Source of the DNA: Citreicella sp. C3M06
GTDB lineage: Bacteria > Pseudomonadota > Alphaproteobacteria > Rhodobacterales > Rhodobacteraceae
DNA length: 58,444 nt
Direction: 5' to 3'
NCBI RefSeq assembly: GCF_018860705.1
Contig: NZ_JAHKQA010000045.1
Coordinates: 1-58,444, forward strand
The notes beneath the pieces are model-generated. The model was not told where the DNA came from. It ran no database searches and saw only the letters and a program-made list of their open reading frames with translations. Both the position numbers and the translations under genes were made by a program. This document shows positions 42,140-50,374 of this stretch, piece by piece. Position 1 is the stretch's first letter. Every line of letters begins with the position of its first letter.

Positions 42140-42850
42140 TCACTCGCGCATGGCGCGCCCGTGAAGCCGCAGGAACAGGCTCTCTTCATCGTCATTGCGA
42201 AAGAACGGCACCGACTCGGGGGTGTTGTCCTGACCGGCGCGGGCAGCAACCTCGGCCAGCACAACTTCGGTGATGAAGGGCAGGTCGAAATGCCGGATCT
42301 CGTCCAGCGCGATCCATTGCAGGTGGCTCAACTCGTCCGACGCGGCAGAGAAATCGTCGGGGTCCGAAGCAAGCGCCTCGGCGTCGACCAGAAAGAATCG
42401 CGCATCAAAGCGGCGCGGCCTGCCGGGCGGGGTGATCGCGCGGAACACGAATCGCAGGTTCGATGCGTCGGGCACATGCCCGGTGTCGGCAAAGCCCCGC
42501 CAGTCGGGCGGGGGCGCGGCCCAGTTGCCCCGCGTGCCGAGGATCTGGCCGGTCTCTTCCCACAGTTCGCGCACCGCCGCTGCGGCCAGCGCCCCCGACA
42601 GACCGGGGCGGGACTGTTCCTCGATGCGGTCTCGGCAGGCCGAGCTGAGCGCCTTGGGCAAGGGAATGTCCGCATCGCCCGCATCGACTGCGCCGCCCGG
42701 AAAGACGAACTTGTTGGGCATGAAGGCGGCACTCGCGCCGCGCTGCCCCATCAGCACCCGAGGGCTGCCGCCCCTGTTGCGCATCACGATCACCGTGGCC
42801 GCATCCCGGATCGCCGTCTTGTCGATGGGGGGTGTCGTATCCTCAGTCAC
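42140..42850 (-). CDS. NUDIX hydrolase
   Basis: A 236-residue enzyme of the NUDIX fold. The Nudix box is present as GALAAAAVRELWEETGQI: the catalytic REL-WEETG core is intact, but the first Glu of the usual box is Ala. It probably cleaves a nucleoside-diphosphate-linked compound. The start is the GTG at 42850, which overlaps the stop of the DUF983 gene as GTGA, so the pair is co-translated. Confidence 0.86.
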   Translation of the reverse strand: MTEDTTPPIDKTAIRDAATVIVMRNRGGSPRVLMGQRGASAAFMPNKFVFPGGAVDAGDADIPLPKALSSACRDRIEEQSRPGLSGALAAAAVRELWEETGQILGTRGNWAAPPPDWRGFADTGHVPDASNLRFVFRAITPPGRPRRFDARFFLVDAEALASDPDDFSAASDELSHLQWIALDEIRHFDLPFITEVVLAEVAARAGQDNTPESVPFFRNDDEESLFLRLHGRAMRE

Positions 42851-43305
42851 GTTGTCTCCGTCTGCGAAAAGCCGTGCATGCGCCGCGCCCATTGAAACGC
42901 GATGATCGCGCCCTTGAGCCGGGGCAGAAGAAAAAGCGTCAGCGCGGTTGCACCGGTTCCCAGCACGGTGAGCAGGATCAGTGGCTCCGGTCTCCAGACC
43001 ACAAAGCCGATATGCAGCGCGGGGGCCATCGCATGACCGACCAGCAGGATCGTCAGGTAAGCGGGCCCGTCATCGGCGCGGTGATGGTGCAGCGGCTCGC
43101 GGCACACCGGGCAATGGTCGCGCACCTTGAGATAGCCGCGCAGAAGCGGGCCATTGCCACAGTTCGGGCAGCGCTTGCGCAGGCCTTTCCAGACCGAGGG
43201 CCACGTCGGGCGCTCTGTCAGGGCGTCCGGGGTGTAAAGCCGCGGTGCGCCGTCCAGCGGCGCTTCGGCGGGGTCATCGCTTGATGTCATTGGTTGGTCT
43301 GTCAT
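42847..43305 (-). CDS. DUF983 membrane protein
   Basis: About 152 residues. A zinc-ribbon-like pair CPNCGNG and CPVCREP at about 48-70 precedes two hydrophobic helices (YLTILLVGHAMAPALHIGFVVW; LILLTVLGTGATALTLFLLP). This matches DUF983. Function unknown. The start could be 43305 (MTDQPM) or 43290. Confidence 0.85.
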   Translation of the reverse strand: MTDQPMTSSDDPAEAPLDGAPRLYTPDALTERPTWPSVWKGLRKRCPNCGNGPLLRGYLKVRDHCPVCREPLHHHRADDGPAYLTILLVGHAMAPALHIGFVVWRPEPLILLTVLGTGATALTLFLLPRLKGAIIAFQWARRMHGFSQTETT

Positions 43306-43556
43306 GTCGGAAACGATCCTCCCCATCGTCCGGCGCCAAGGTGGGGCAGGACGGCGCACAAGGGAAGGGGGCAGTTGCCCCTTGCGGCGCCTTGTCGCGA
43401 AAAGAAGGCATCGTTGCGCTGCTCACAGCGCCTGACGTTACGTCGTGCAAACTTTTCCGCTCCGTTGCGACGGAACCGCGTGGCCCCGGCGTGGAAGCTA
43501 CAGATCGGCGGCCGGACAGGGTGCCGACAGGATGCGAGAAACAGGAGATCGCAGCA

Positions 43557-44276
43557 ATGACACGCAAGGCAAAGCTTCTTATCGGCGCCGCTCTGACGGT
43601 GATCGGGACCAGCGGCTTCGTGATCGCCGCTCCCGGAGATCAGCAGCAGGGGCAAGGCCCCCGCGCCGGCGGAGCGCCGATGATGGTCGAGATGTTCAAA
43701 TCGCTCGACGCTGACGGTGATGGCACCATCACGCAGGATGAGCTCACGGCTGCCGGGCCGGCCGGCGCCTTTGCCGAGGCCGATGCCAACGGCGATGGCG
43801 CGCTGGAAGCGGACGAACTGACCGCCTTTCGTCAGGCACAGGAGGCCGCCCGCGAGGCGCGCCGCCAGCAGCAGATGCTGCAACGGTTCGATGCCGACAA
43901 GGATGGCAAGCTGAGCCTTGAAGAGCTCACGGCCGGTGATCGCCGCGGCCCCGAGCGTCTGTTCACGCGGCTTGACGTGGACGAGGACGGCACGGTCAGT
44001 GCCGAAGAGCTGGCGGCGCTCGAGCAGATGCAGCCGCGGATGCGCGGCGAAGGCAAGGACGGCGAGCGCATGCGCCACGGCGATCATGGCCCGCGTCACG
44101 GTGAGCATGGCCGTCGCGACGGCGACCACGGCCCGCGCCATGGTCACAAGGGCGACCGCGAGGCACGGATGCATGGTGAGCACGGCCCGCGCGGCGAGCA
44201 CGGGCCAAGGGACATGCACCGTCCGCCGATGCCGGAAGGTGACGCTCCGATGCCGCCCGCCCAGCCGGCGGAGTGA
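43557..44276 (+). CDS. secreted EF-hand protein with His-rich tail
   Basis: A 239-residue protein. A signal peptide (LLIGAALTVIGTSGFVIAA) is followed by four EF-hand loops, DADGDGTITQDE, DANGDGALEADE, DADKDGKLSLEE and DVDEDGTVSAEE, so calcium binding in the periplasm is expected. The last 70 residues are rich in His, Gly, Asp and Arg with repeats of HGDHGPRHGEHG type, which could bind transition metals. AGGAGA precedes the ATG. It lies 73 bp upstream of the ECF sigma gene and is probably part of the same response. Confidence 0.88.
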   Translation: MTRKAKLLIGAALTVIGTSGFVIAAPGDQQQGQGPRAGGAPMMVEMFKSLDADGDGTITQDELTAAGPAGAFAEADANGDGALEADELTAFRQAQEAAREARRQQQMLQRFDADKDGKLSLEELTAGDRRGPERLFTRLDVDEDGTVSAEELAALEQMQPRMRGEGKDGERMRHGDHGPRHGEHGRRDGDHGPRHGHKGDREARMHGEHGPRGEHGPRDMHRPPMPEGDAPMPPAQPAE

Positions 44277-44286
44277 CAGGACCATG

Positions 44287-44311
44287 CCGGGGCGGCCTTG
44301 CGCTGCCCCGG
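44287..44311. other. hairpin between EF-hand and sigma genes
   Basis: CCGGGGCGGC pairs with GCTGCCCCGG (one G-T pair) around a 5-nt loop. There is no T-run. It may attenuate read-through into the sigma operon. Confidence 0.55.
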
Positions 44312-44349
44312 CCATTGCTTCGGGCGCAGCTTCGGGCTAGCGCATCGGG

Positions 44350-44943
44350 ATGGACCGAATGCCATATGACGCGATGAGCGATCAAAACGACGAGGCCCTG
44401 CTTGCGGCCTATGCGGCTGGCGAGCCTGCGGCGGCGCGTGCCCTGACGCTTCGGCTTGCTCCGAAGGCGTTCAGCGTCGCGATGCGGATGCTGAAGGATC
44501 GTGCCGAGGCCGAAGACGTGGCGCAGGAGGCGCTGCTGCGCTTGTGGCGAGCGGCCCCCGGTTGGCGCACGGGCGAGGCGCAGGTGTCGACATGGCTCTA
44601 CCGCGTGGTGTCGAACCTGTGCATCGACCGGATGCGACGGCGGCGCGGCGGGTTTGCCGATCTTGAGTCTGTGGCCGAACCCGAGGATCCCGCGCCTTCG
44701 GCGGCCAGCGCCTTGCAAGACACGGCGCGCGGGCAGGCGCTTGAGGCTGCGCTTGATGCGCTGCCAGAGCGGCAGAAACAGGCGGTTGTGCTGCGGCATC
44801 TCGAGGGGCTTTCGAACCCCGAGATCGCCGAGATCATGGACATCGGGGTGCGTGCTGTCGAAAGCCTTACCGCGCGCGGCCGAAAGGCGCTTGAGGGGCT
44901 TCTGGCTCCGCGGCGCGATGAGCTGGGGTATGATGATGACTGA
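44350..44943 (+). CDS. ECF-type RNA polymerase sigma factor
   Basis: A 197-residue sigma factor (or 189 residues from the ATG at 44374). Region 2 is MRMLKDRAEAEDVAQEALLR with WLYRVVSNLCIDRMRRRR. Region 4 is LPERQKQAVVLRHLEGLSNP and IMDIGVRAVESLTARGRKAL. It directs transcription under a membrane-coupled signal. The two downstream genes overlap it and each other, as is usual for sigma/anti-sigma operons. Confidence 0.92.
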   Translation: MDRMPYDAMSDQNDEALLAAYAAGEPAAARALTLRLAPKAFSVAMRMLKDRAEAEDVAQEALLRLWRAAPGWRTGEAQVSTWLYRVVSNLCIDRMRRRRGGFADLESVAEPEDPAPSAASALQDTARGQALEAALDALPERQKQAVVLRHLEGLSNPEIAEIMDIGVRAVESLTARGRKALEGLLAPRRDELGYDDD

Positions 44944-45298
44944 CAGAAAGATGAGTGACGACGGGCCGCTCGCCCCCTGGTTTGACGCTGCCCGCGATGA
45001 CGCGCCCCTTGCTTCGGGCGACTGGCTGGCCCGGATGGAGGCGATGGCGCTGGCCGAGCAGCCTGTACCGCGCGCCGTATCCCGGCCCGTGCCGGAACGA
45101 CGGTCCGGTTGGCTGCGCGAGGCGCTTGGACAGCTTGGCGGCTGGCCCGCGATGGCGGGGTTGGCGGCAGCCTGCGTGGCAGGGGTCTGGCTCGGGGCGG
45201 TTGCGCCGTCTGACTGGACAGGAATGGGAACAACGGACAGTTTGATCAGCGCGGCTGAACCGGCCAGTGCCTATGATTACGCGATGCTGGGGCTTTGA
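44930..45298 (+). CDS. probable membrane-bound anti-sigma factor
   Basis: About 120 residues. A cytoplasmic N-terminal part (PLAPWFDAARDDAPLASGDW) precedes one membrane helix (WPAMAGLAAACVAGVWLGAVAP) and a short periplasmic tail. The size, topology and the overlap with the sigma gene indicate an anti-sigma factor, although I cannot assign a family. Three consecutive ATG codons (44930, 44933, 44936) are possible starts. Confidence 0.75.
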   Translation: MMMTDRKMSDDGPLAPWFDAARDDAPLASGDWLARMEAMALAEQPVPRAVSRPVPERRSGWLREALGQLGGWPAMAGLAAACVAGVWLGAVAPSDWTGMGTTDSLISAAEPASAYDYAMLGL

Positions 45299-45807
45299 TG
45301 ATGGGCGATGACAGGAAAATGGCGGGGATGTCGAAAGGGATGCGGGCGTTGCTCTTTGGCTCGCTCGCGCTGAACGTCGCGGTGCTTGGGGTCGGGCTTG
45401 GCGCGGTGCTGCTGCGCCCCGATGACCACCGCGCACCGCGCGGGCGCGATTATGCTTTCGCTTACACCGGGGCGTTTTCCGACCAGCAAAGGCAGGATTT
45501 CGGCCGCAAGCTGCGCGGGACGTTCGACAAACGGCCTGAGCGTGGCGGGCCGCCCGACATGCTGGCCAATTACCACGAAGCGCTTGGTTTGCTGCGTGAC
45601 GACCCGTTCGATCCGGTGGCCTTCGGGGCGGCGGTCGGGCGCCAGGACCAGAAGGCCGAGGCGCGCCAGGCGCTGGGCCGCGAGATGATGGTGGCCTTCA
45701 TCGCCGAACTGCCACCGGCAGAGCGGGCTGCCTATGCCGACCGGCTCGAGGCCCGGATCACCGACATGGCGCAGCGCATCCGCAAGCACGACGGCCCGAG
45801 GCCCTGA
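45298..45807 (+). CDS. periplasmic heavy-metal sensor-like protein (CnrX/Spy type)
   Basis: About 169 residues. One N-terminal membrane helix (LLFGSLALNVAVLGVGLGAVLL) is followed by a helical periplasmic domain (FSDQQRQDFGRKLRGTF; AEARQALGREMMVAFIAELPPAERAAYADRL, read in pieces). This resembles the periplasmic sensor of CnrYXH-type systems. It overlaps the anti-sigma gene as TGATG. It may transmit a periplasmic metal or envelope signal to the anti-sigma factor. Confidence 0.8.
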   Translation: MMGDDRKMAGMSKGMRALLFGSLALNVAVLGVGLGAVLLRPDDHRAPRGRDYAFAYTGAFSDQQRQDFGRKLRGTFDKRPERGGPPDMLANYHEALGLLRDDPFDPVAFGAAVGRQDQKAEARQALGREMMVAFIAELPPAERAAYADRLEARITDMAQRIRKHDGPRP

Positions 45808-45810
45808 GCC

Positions 45811-47241
45811 TCAGCGCCCGCCGGAAACGGCGCGCAGCGAGGCTTCGGGGCTGATGAGCTTTGGCGGCGCACCGGGCGCGAGCATCACCTGATTGCGCCC
45901 GGCACCCTTGGCGGCATAAAGCGCCCGATCGGCATGATCCAGCAGGGTTTCGGGCATCTCGCCGCTTCCGGGCATCGCCACCGCGACGCCGATGCTGAGC
46001 GTGACGTCAATCGCCTTTGTCCCCGGCCCGGGCAGGCTGAAGGGGACGCTTCCGATGACATGGCGCAACCGCTCTGCGGTGCGGCTGGCAACGCCGGGGG
46101 CCGCATCGGGAATGGCGATGAGGAATTCCTCTCCGCCGATCCGCGCGACAAGATCCGCCGCCCGCAGGTTCTGCGAGATGCGCTGTGCAACCTCGACCAG
46201 AACGACGTCGCCGGAGGCATGGCCGTGGGTGTCGTTGATGCGCTTGAAATAGTCGATGTCGGCCAGAAGCAGCGCATAGGGGCGGGTATGCGCCGCCGCC
46301 CGTTCGGCGAGGCGCGACAGGTAGGGCAATGCATAGCGCCGGTTGTAAAGTCCGGTCAGCGGGTCGGTCACCGCGGCGCGCAGACTGTTGCGCATGGTGT
46401 CGCGCAGCCGGTCCTCGGTGCGCTTGCGGGCGATCTGCCGCGGCAGGCGCAGCACCAGCTCTTCGGCGTCAAAGCCCTGCGAGAGCAGATCGCCGGCGCC
46501 AAGATCCAGCGCACTGGCCGCTTCGCGCCGACACTCCGGGCGGCTGACATAGACGATCGCCGCCTGCCGGAACAGCGGCGAGGCGCGCAGCTGGGTCAGC
46601 AGCGACAGGCCGGACCCGGCCCGCGTGCCGGTATCGACGATGACAAAGACATCGGTCCCGGCGCAATCGTGGCGCAGCGCCATGTCGGGCGTCACCGCTT
46701 CGATCCGGTCCCGCAGGCGGGTGCGCAAGGTGGCGACGGCGCTGCGCACGGGGATCTCGGGTTGCACCGGCACCACCGTCACCCGCGCCGGGGCTTCGAA
46801 TCCGGCGGTGTCCTCGGCCATGCCAAGCGCCTTTTGCGTGACTTCGCGCATGCGCAGCTCGTCTTCGGCGTTGCGGGCGCGCAGCAGGCTGCGCAGCCGT
46901 GCCAGCAGCACAAGTTCATCGACAGGGCGGGGCAACACCTCGTCGGCGCCAGCGGCCAGCAGGGTCAGCCGGTCGGCGCGGTCGCTGTCGGGGGGCACCA
47001 CAATGACCGGTGTCTCCACCGCTTCGGGCCTGGAACGCAGACGGCGGCAGAATTCCGCACCGCTCATGTCGGCGAGATCCGCCGCGACGATCACAAGGTC
47101 CGGCTTGTCGCGCGCAACAAGGCGCAACGCATCCGCGCCGCTGCCCGCTTGCAGCACTTCGTAATAAGCTGCGGTGAGCTTCACTCGCAGCACGATCCGG
47201 TTGGTGGGAACCCCGTCCGCGATCAGAATCCGACCTGTCAT
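45811..47241 (-). CDS. pleD: PleD-like diguanylate cyclase with degenerate receiver domain
   Basis: A 476-residue protein with two receiver-like domains and a C-terminal GGDEF domain that makes c-di-GMP. The first receiver starts RILIADGVPTNR; where PleD has its phosphorylated Asp (LLDVMMP), this protein has IVAADLADMSG with Ala at about 53, and the conserved Lys is Arg (PRPVDEL). The second receiver keeps VFVIVDTGTRAG. The cyclase has FKRINDTHGHASGD, the active-site RIGGEEF and the inhibitory-site RAAD five residues before it. It is divergent from DUF3572, a common neighbour. Confidence 0.9.
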   Translation of the reverse strand: MTGRILIADGVPTNRIVLRVKLTAAYYEVLQAGSGADALRLVARDKPDLVIVAADLADMSGAEFCRRLRSRPEAVETPVIVVPPDSDRADRLTLLAAGADEVLPRPVDELVLLARLRSLLRARNAEDELRMREVTQKALGMAEDTAGFEAPARVTVVPVQPEIPVRSAVATLRTRLRDRIEAVTPDMALRHDCAGTDVFVIVDTGTRAGSGLSLLTQLRASPLFRQAAIVYVSRPECRREAASALDLGAGDLLSQGFDAEELVLRLPRQIARKRTEDRLRDTMRNSLRAAVTDPLTGLYNRRYALPYLSRLAERAAAHTRPYALLLADIDYFKRINDTHGHASGDVVLVEVAQRISQNLRAADLVARIGGEEFLIAIPDAAPGVASRTAERLRHVIGSVPFSLPGPGTKAIDVTLSIGVAVAMPGSGEMPETLLDHADRALYAAKGAGRNQVMLAPGAPPKLISPEASLRAVSGGR

Positions 47242-47344
47242 TGCGCGCGCCTCAACGTTCGGTTAGGCAGATGCAGGTGTTGCATCCTCTGCGTTTACTC
47301 TTCGGATAAACTGGTTAACAAACTCTTTCATACGTCTGGTGAAA

Positions 47345-47629
47345 ATGACGGTATCGCGAGAACTTGCCGACTTGGTCGGGCTTCAGGCGGTGGCCTGGAT
47401 GGCAGGGCAGGACGATCTCCTGCCGGTGTTTCTTGGTGCGACCGGCGCATCCGAGCAGGATTTCCGGGACGCGCTCGAAGATCCGGGCTTTCAGGGTGCT
47501 GTACTGGATTTCATCCTGATGGACGATGCATGGGTGGCGCGATTCTGCGACGCGCAGGGCCTGCCTTATGATACGCCGCGCGCGGCCCGCGCCCATCTTC
47601 CGGGCGGCGGCGAGGTGCACTGGACATGA
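47345..47629 (+). CDS. DUF3572 protein
   Basis: About 94 residues, acidic, matching DUF3572 (ELADLVGLQAVAWMAGQDDL; FLGATGASEQDFRDALEDP). A GTG at 47339 would add two residues. It is divergent from pleD and overlaps the next gene as ATGA. Function unknown. Confidence 0.87.
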   Translation: MTVSRELADLVGLQAVAWMAGQDDLLPVFLGATGASEQDFRDALEDPGFQGAVLDFILMDDAWVARFCDAQGLPYDTPRAARAHLPGGGEVHWT

Positions 47630-48321
47630 GCCTGCGCGCCGATGCGGTGCTGTTCGACAAGGATGGCACGCTGTTCGAATTCGGCGCCACTTGGGATGCA
47701 TGGGGCCGCAAGACGCTGATGGCGCTCTCGGGGGGCGATGCGGCGCTGATGACAGCGCTGGCGCAGGCCTCGGGCTTCGATCTCGTAAATCAACACTTTA
47801 CCGCCGACAGCCCGGTGATCGCTGGCACCAATCGGCAGGCCGCCGAATGCCTTGCTTCGGCGCTGCCGCACCGCAGTGCCGACGAGGTGGAAGCGCATCT
47901 TCTGGGCACGGCCGACGATGCGCCGCTGGTGCAAGCGGTGCCGCTTCTGCCCTTGCTGTCGGATCTGCGGGCGCTGGGGCTGGCGCTTGGTGTCATGACC
48001 AATGATGCCGAGGCCGCGGCGCGCATCCATCTGCGCAAAGCCGGTGTCGAGCAGCAATTCGCCTTCATCGCCGGGTTCGACAGCGGCCACGGTGCCAAGC
48101 CCGATCCGGCGCCTTTGCTGGCCTTTTCTACGGCGACGGGGATCGCGCCCGCGCGGATCGTGATGGTCGGTGACAGCGAACATGATCTGGTCGCGGGGCG
48201 CGGGGCAGGGATGCAGACCGTCGCCGTCCTGACCGGGCCGATCCGCGAGGATCGCCTTGCGCCGCACGCCGATGTGGTGCTGCCCGACATCGGGCACCTG
48301 CCGTCATGGCTTGCGGCCTGA
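47626..48321 (+). CDS. HAD-superfamily phosphatase (phosphoglycolate phosphatase-like)
   Basis: A 231-residue HAD hydrolase. Motif I is FDKDGTLF (about 11-18), motif II VMTNDAE, motif III Lys in GHGAKPDPAP and motif IV MVGDSEHD. A small helical cap lies between motifs I and II. Phosphoglycolate or another small phosphate ester is the likely substrate. Coupled to DUF3572 by a four-base overlap. Confidence 0.9.
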   Translation: MSLRADAVLFDKDGTLFEFGATWDAWGRKTLMALSGGDAALMTALAQASGFDLVNQHFTADSPVIAGTNRQAAECLASALPHRSADEVEAHLLGTADDAPLVQAVPLLPLLSDLRALGLALGVMTNDAEAAARIHLRKAGVEQQFAFIAGFDSGHGAKPDPAPLLAFSTATGIAPARIVMVGDSEHDLVAGRGAGMQTVAVLTGPIREDRLAPHADVVLPDIGHLPSWLAA

Positions 48322-48477
48322 GCCGAATATTTCGGTAAAATTCGCTTCTTTGCGGTCTTCTTAATCCGGGATCGGCAGGGTCGGGCCTAGTTTGGGCACG
48401 ACAACCGATTTGGGCTCTCAAGATTAGACGACTCTTCACATGAACAGAGTCTTTGAACGCATAGGCGGAACAGAAAC

Positions 48478-49098
48478 ATGCACGGCTTGATCGCCAGGAC
48501 TTTGCAGTGCTTCCTGCAAGACACCTACGGTTTGAGCATCTGGCAGAAGATCGCCGAGCTTGCAAAGCTCGACTTCGACGATTTCGAAGCCATGCTCGAC
48601 TACGACATCCGCACCGTCGAACAGGTGCTGGAGGCGGCCAGCATGTGCCTCGAGAAACCGCGTGATGCGCTGCTCGAAGACATTGGTACCTATCTGATCA
48701 CGCATCCCAACAACGAAGGGTTGCGGCGTCTGATGCGCTATGGCGGCGTCGATTTCTTTGACTTCCTGCATTCGCTCGAGGATCTGCCGGGGCGCACGCG
48801 GCTGGCGGTGGCCGATCTGCAACTGCCCGAGCTCGAGTTGACCGATTCCGTGCCGGGGCAATTCCTGCTGTCCTGTCATGGAAGCCTGTCCGAGATGCCG
48901 GGTTTTGGCCATGTTTTGGTCGGCGTGTTGCGCGCGATGGCGGATGATTACGGCGCGCTGGTGATTCTTGATCATCGCGGCGCGCTCGGGCAGGCCGAGG
49001 TGATCGACATCACCGTCGTCGAAACCGATTTCGCCGAAGGGCGCAGTTTCGAACTGGCCGCGGCGCCTCCACCGGTCCGGCGGGAGAAAGCATCGTGA
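48478..49098 (+). CDS. H-NOX-like sensor lacking the canonical heme ligands
   Basis: A 206-residue protein of the heme NO/oxygen-binding fold, starting MHGLIARTLQCFLQDTYGLS. Compared with known H-NOX proteins, the proximal His position lies in EDLPGRTRL and is Pro104. The YxSxR pocket that binds the heme propionates is LSCHGSLSE, giving Cys133, Gly135 and Leu137. It therefore may not bind heme in the usual way. It overlaps a GGDEF gene as GTGA, the standard H-NOX/cyclase arrangement. In other roseobacters such pairs link NO to c-di-GMP. Confidence 0.88.
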   Translation: MHGLIARTLQCFLQDTYGLSIWQKIAELAKLDFDDFEAMLDYDIRTVEQVLEAASMCLEKPRDALLEDIGTYLITHPNNEGLRRLMRYGGVDFFDFLHSLEDLPGRTRLAVADLQLPELELTDSVPGQFLLSCHGSLSEMPGFGHVLVGVLRAMADDYGALVILDHRGALGQAEVIDITVVETDFAEGRSFELAAAPPPVRREKAS

Positions 49099-50084
49099 AA
49101 CTGTCGTCCGATGCGCTTGATGCCCTGATGCCGATGCATCTGTCGATTTCCGCCGACGGCAAGGTGCGGCACGTCGGGCCGACGTTGCTCAAGCTGATGC
49201 ACCACGTCTGTAGCGAGGGCAGACATTTCACCGATGTTCTCGAGGTGTACCGCCCGAAGCGGGCCGAGACAGTGCCGATGCTGCTGGACCTTGCGGGTCG
49301 CCGGTTGCAGACCCGGTTGCGCTGTCGTGCGAAGGCCACGCTCAAGGGTCTTGTGGTGCCCGATGGCGACGGCGGGGCGATCGTGAATCTGTCCTTCGGG
49401 ATCGGCGTGGTCGACGCGGTGCGGATGCACACTCTGACCAGCACCGATTTCGCCGTGACGGATCTTGCGATCGACATGCTTTATCTGGTCGAGGCAAAAT
49501 CCGCCGCAATGGAAGCGTCACGCACGCTGAACCGGAGGCTTCAGGGCGCGATGCTTGTTGCCGAGCAGCGTTCGTTTACCGATGCTCTCACCGGGTTGCG
49601 GAACCGCCGGGCAATGGACGAGGCGCTCAAACGGCTGATCCGCGGCGGTGAGTGTTTTGCCCTGTTGCATCTCGATCTCGACTTTTTCAAGCAGGTCAAT
49701 GACACCAAGGGGCATGCGGCCGGAGATCACGTCCTGCGGGTAGTGGCGAAGATCATGCTGGAGCTGACTCGCAAGAGCGACCTGGTCGCGCGGGTCGGGG
49801 GCGATGAATTTGTGCTGATCCTGTCCGGGCTGCGAGATCGAACTCGGCTCGCCGACCTTGCGGATCGTCTGATCGGGCGGATCGAGCAACCGATCGAGGT
49901 CGATGGCGATCTGTGCCAAGTGTCCGCGAGCATCGGAATTGCCTTCAATCATCCGGATGCAACCCCCTTGGAAACGGCCGAAGAACTGCTCGAACGGGCT
50001 GATGAGGCACTGTATTCCGCCAAACGCCATGGCAGAGCGCAACACGCGTTTTCGGTCTCGGAACCCGAGAAAGAGGATCGCTGA
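49095..50084 (+). CDS. diguanylate cyclase coupled to the H-NOX-like protein
   Basis: A 329-residue protein. The N-terminal 140 residues resemble the H-NOX-associated sensor domain (MHLSISADGKVRHVGPTLLK). A linker helix leads to a GGDEF domain at about 160-320: DALTGLRNRRAMDEAL, FKQVNDTKGHAAGD, RVGGDEF, and an inhibitory RKSD five residues before it. All catalytic motifs are intact, so it should make c-di-GMP and be feedback-inhibited. The start is GTG within the stop of the H-NOX gene. Confidence 0.92.
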   Translation: MKLSSDALDALMPMHLSISADGKVRHVGPTLLKLMHHVCSEGRHFTDVLEVYRPKRAETVPMLLDLAGRRLQTRLRCRAKATLKGLVVPDGDGGAIVNLSFGIGVVDAVRMHTLTSTDFAVTDLAIDMLYLVEAKSAAMEASRTLNRRLQGAMLVAEQRSFTDALTGLRNRRAMDEALKRLIRGGECFALLHLDLDFFKQVNDTKGHAAGDHVLRVVAKIMLELTRKSDLVARVGGDEFVLILSGLRDRTRLADLADRLIGRIEQPIEVDGDLCQVSASIGIAFNHPDATPLETAEELLERADEALYSAKRHGRAQHAFSVSEPEKEDR

Positions 50085-50165
50085 AGCAGTCTCAGAAATT
50101 CGCAATTTTTTCGAAATAGGGGTCTTGCGCATAGCGTATGCGTATCGTAAACCCCGCCGCACGGT

Positions 50166-50240
50166 TGGGGTGTGGCCAAGTGGTAAGGCATCGGTTTTTG
50201 GTACCGTGTACCGTAGGTTCGAATCCTACCACCCCAGCCA
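50166..50240 (+). tRNA. tRNA-Gln (TTG)
   Basis: The acceptor stem TGGGGTG pairs with CACCCCA, followed by discriminator G and an encoded CCA (50238-50240). The anticodon arm reads CGGTT-TTTGGTA-CCG, giving anticodon TTG, and the T loop is TTCGAAT. Its 3' end borders a degraded integrase gene, so it probably was the insertion site of the right-hand island. Confidence 0.95.
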
Positions 50241-50305
50241 ATGTCCTCGAAAAATTGCGTACTTCCCAATGGGATAGCCGTTGATCAAGCGGCCAGCCTC
50301 CCGTT

Positions 50306-50341
50306 TCCACGTCGTGGTGGTTCACAAACTGGTTCACATCG
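50306..50341. repeat. direct repeat near the tRNA-Gln end
   Basis: TGGTTCACA occurs twice in close succession (about 50319-50327 and 50331-50339), 65 bp after the tRNA. It may belong to the attachment region of the island. Confidence 0.4.
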
Positions 50342-50374
50342 TGCGCGGTGCAGGACGCGCGAACCGTCGAGAAA

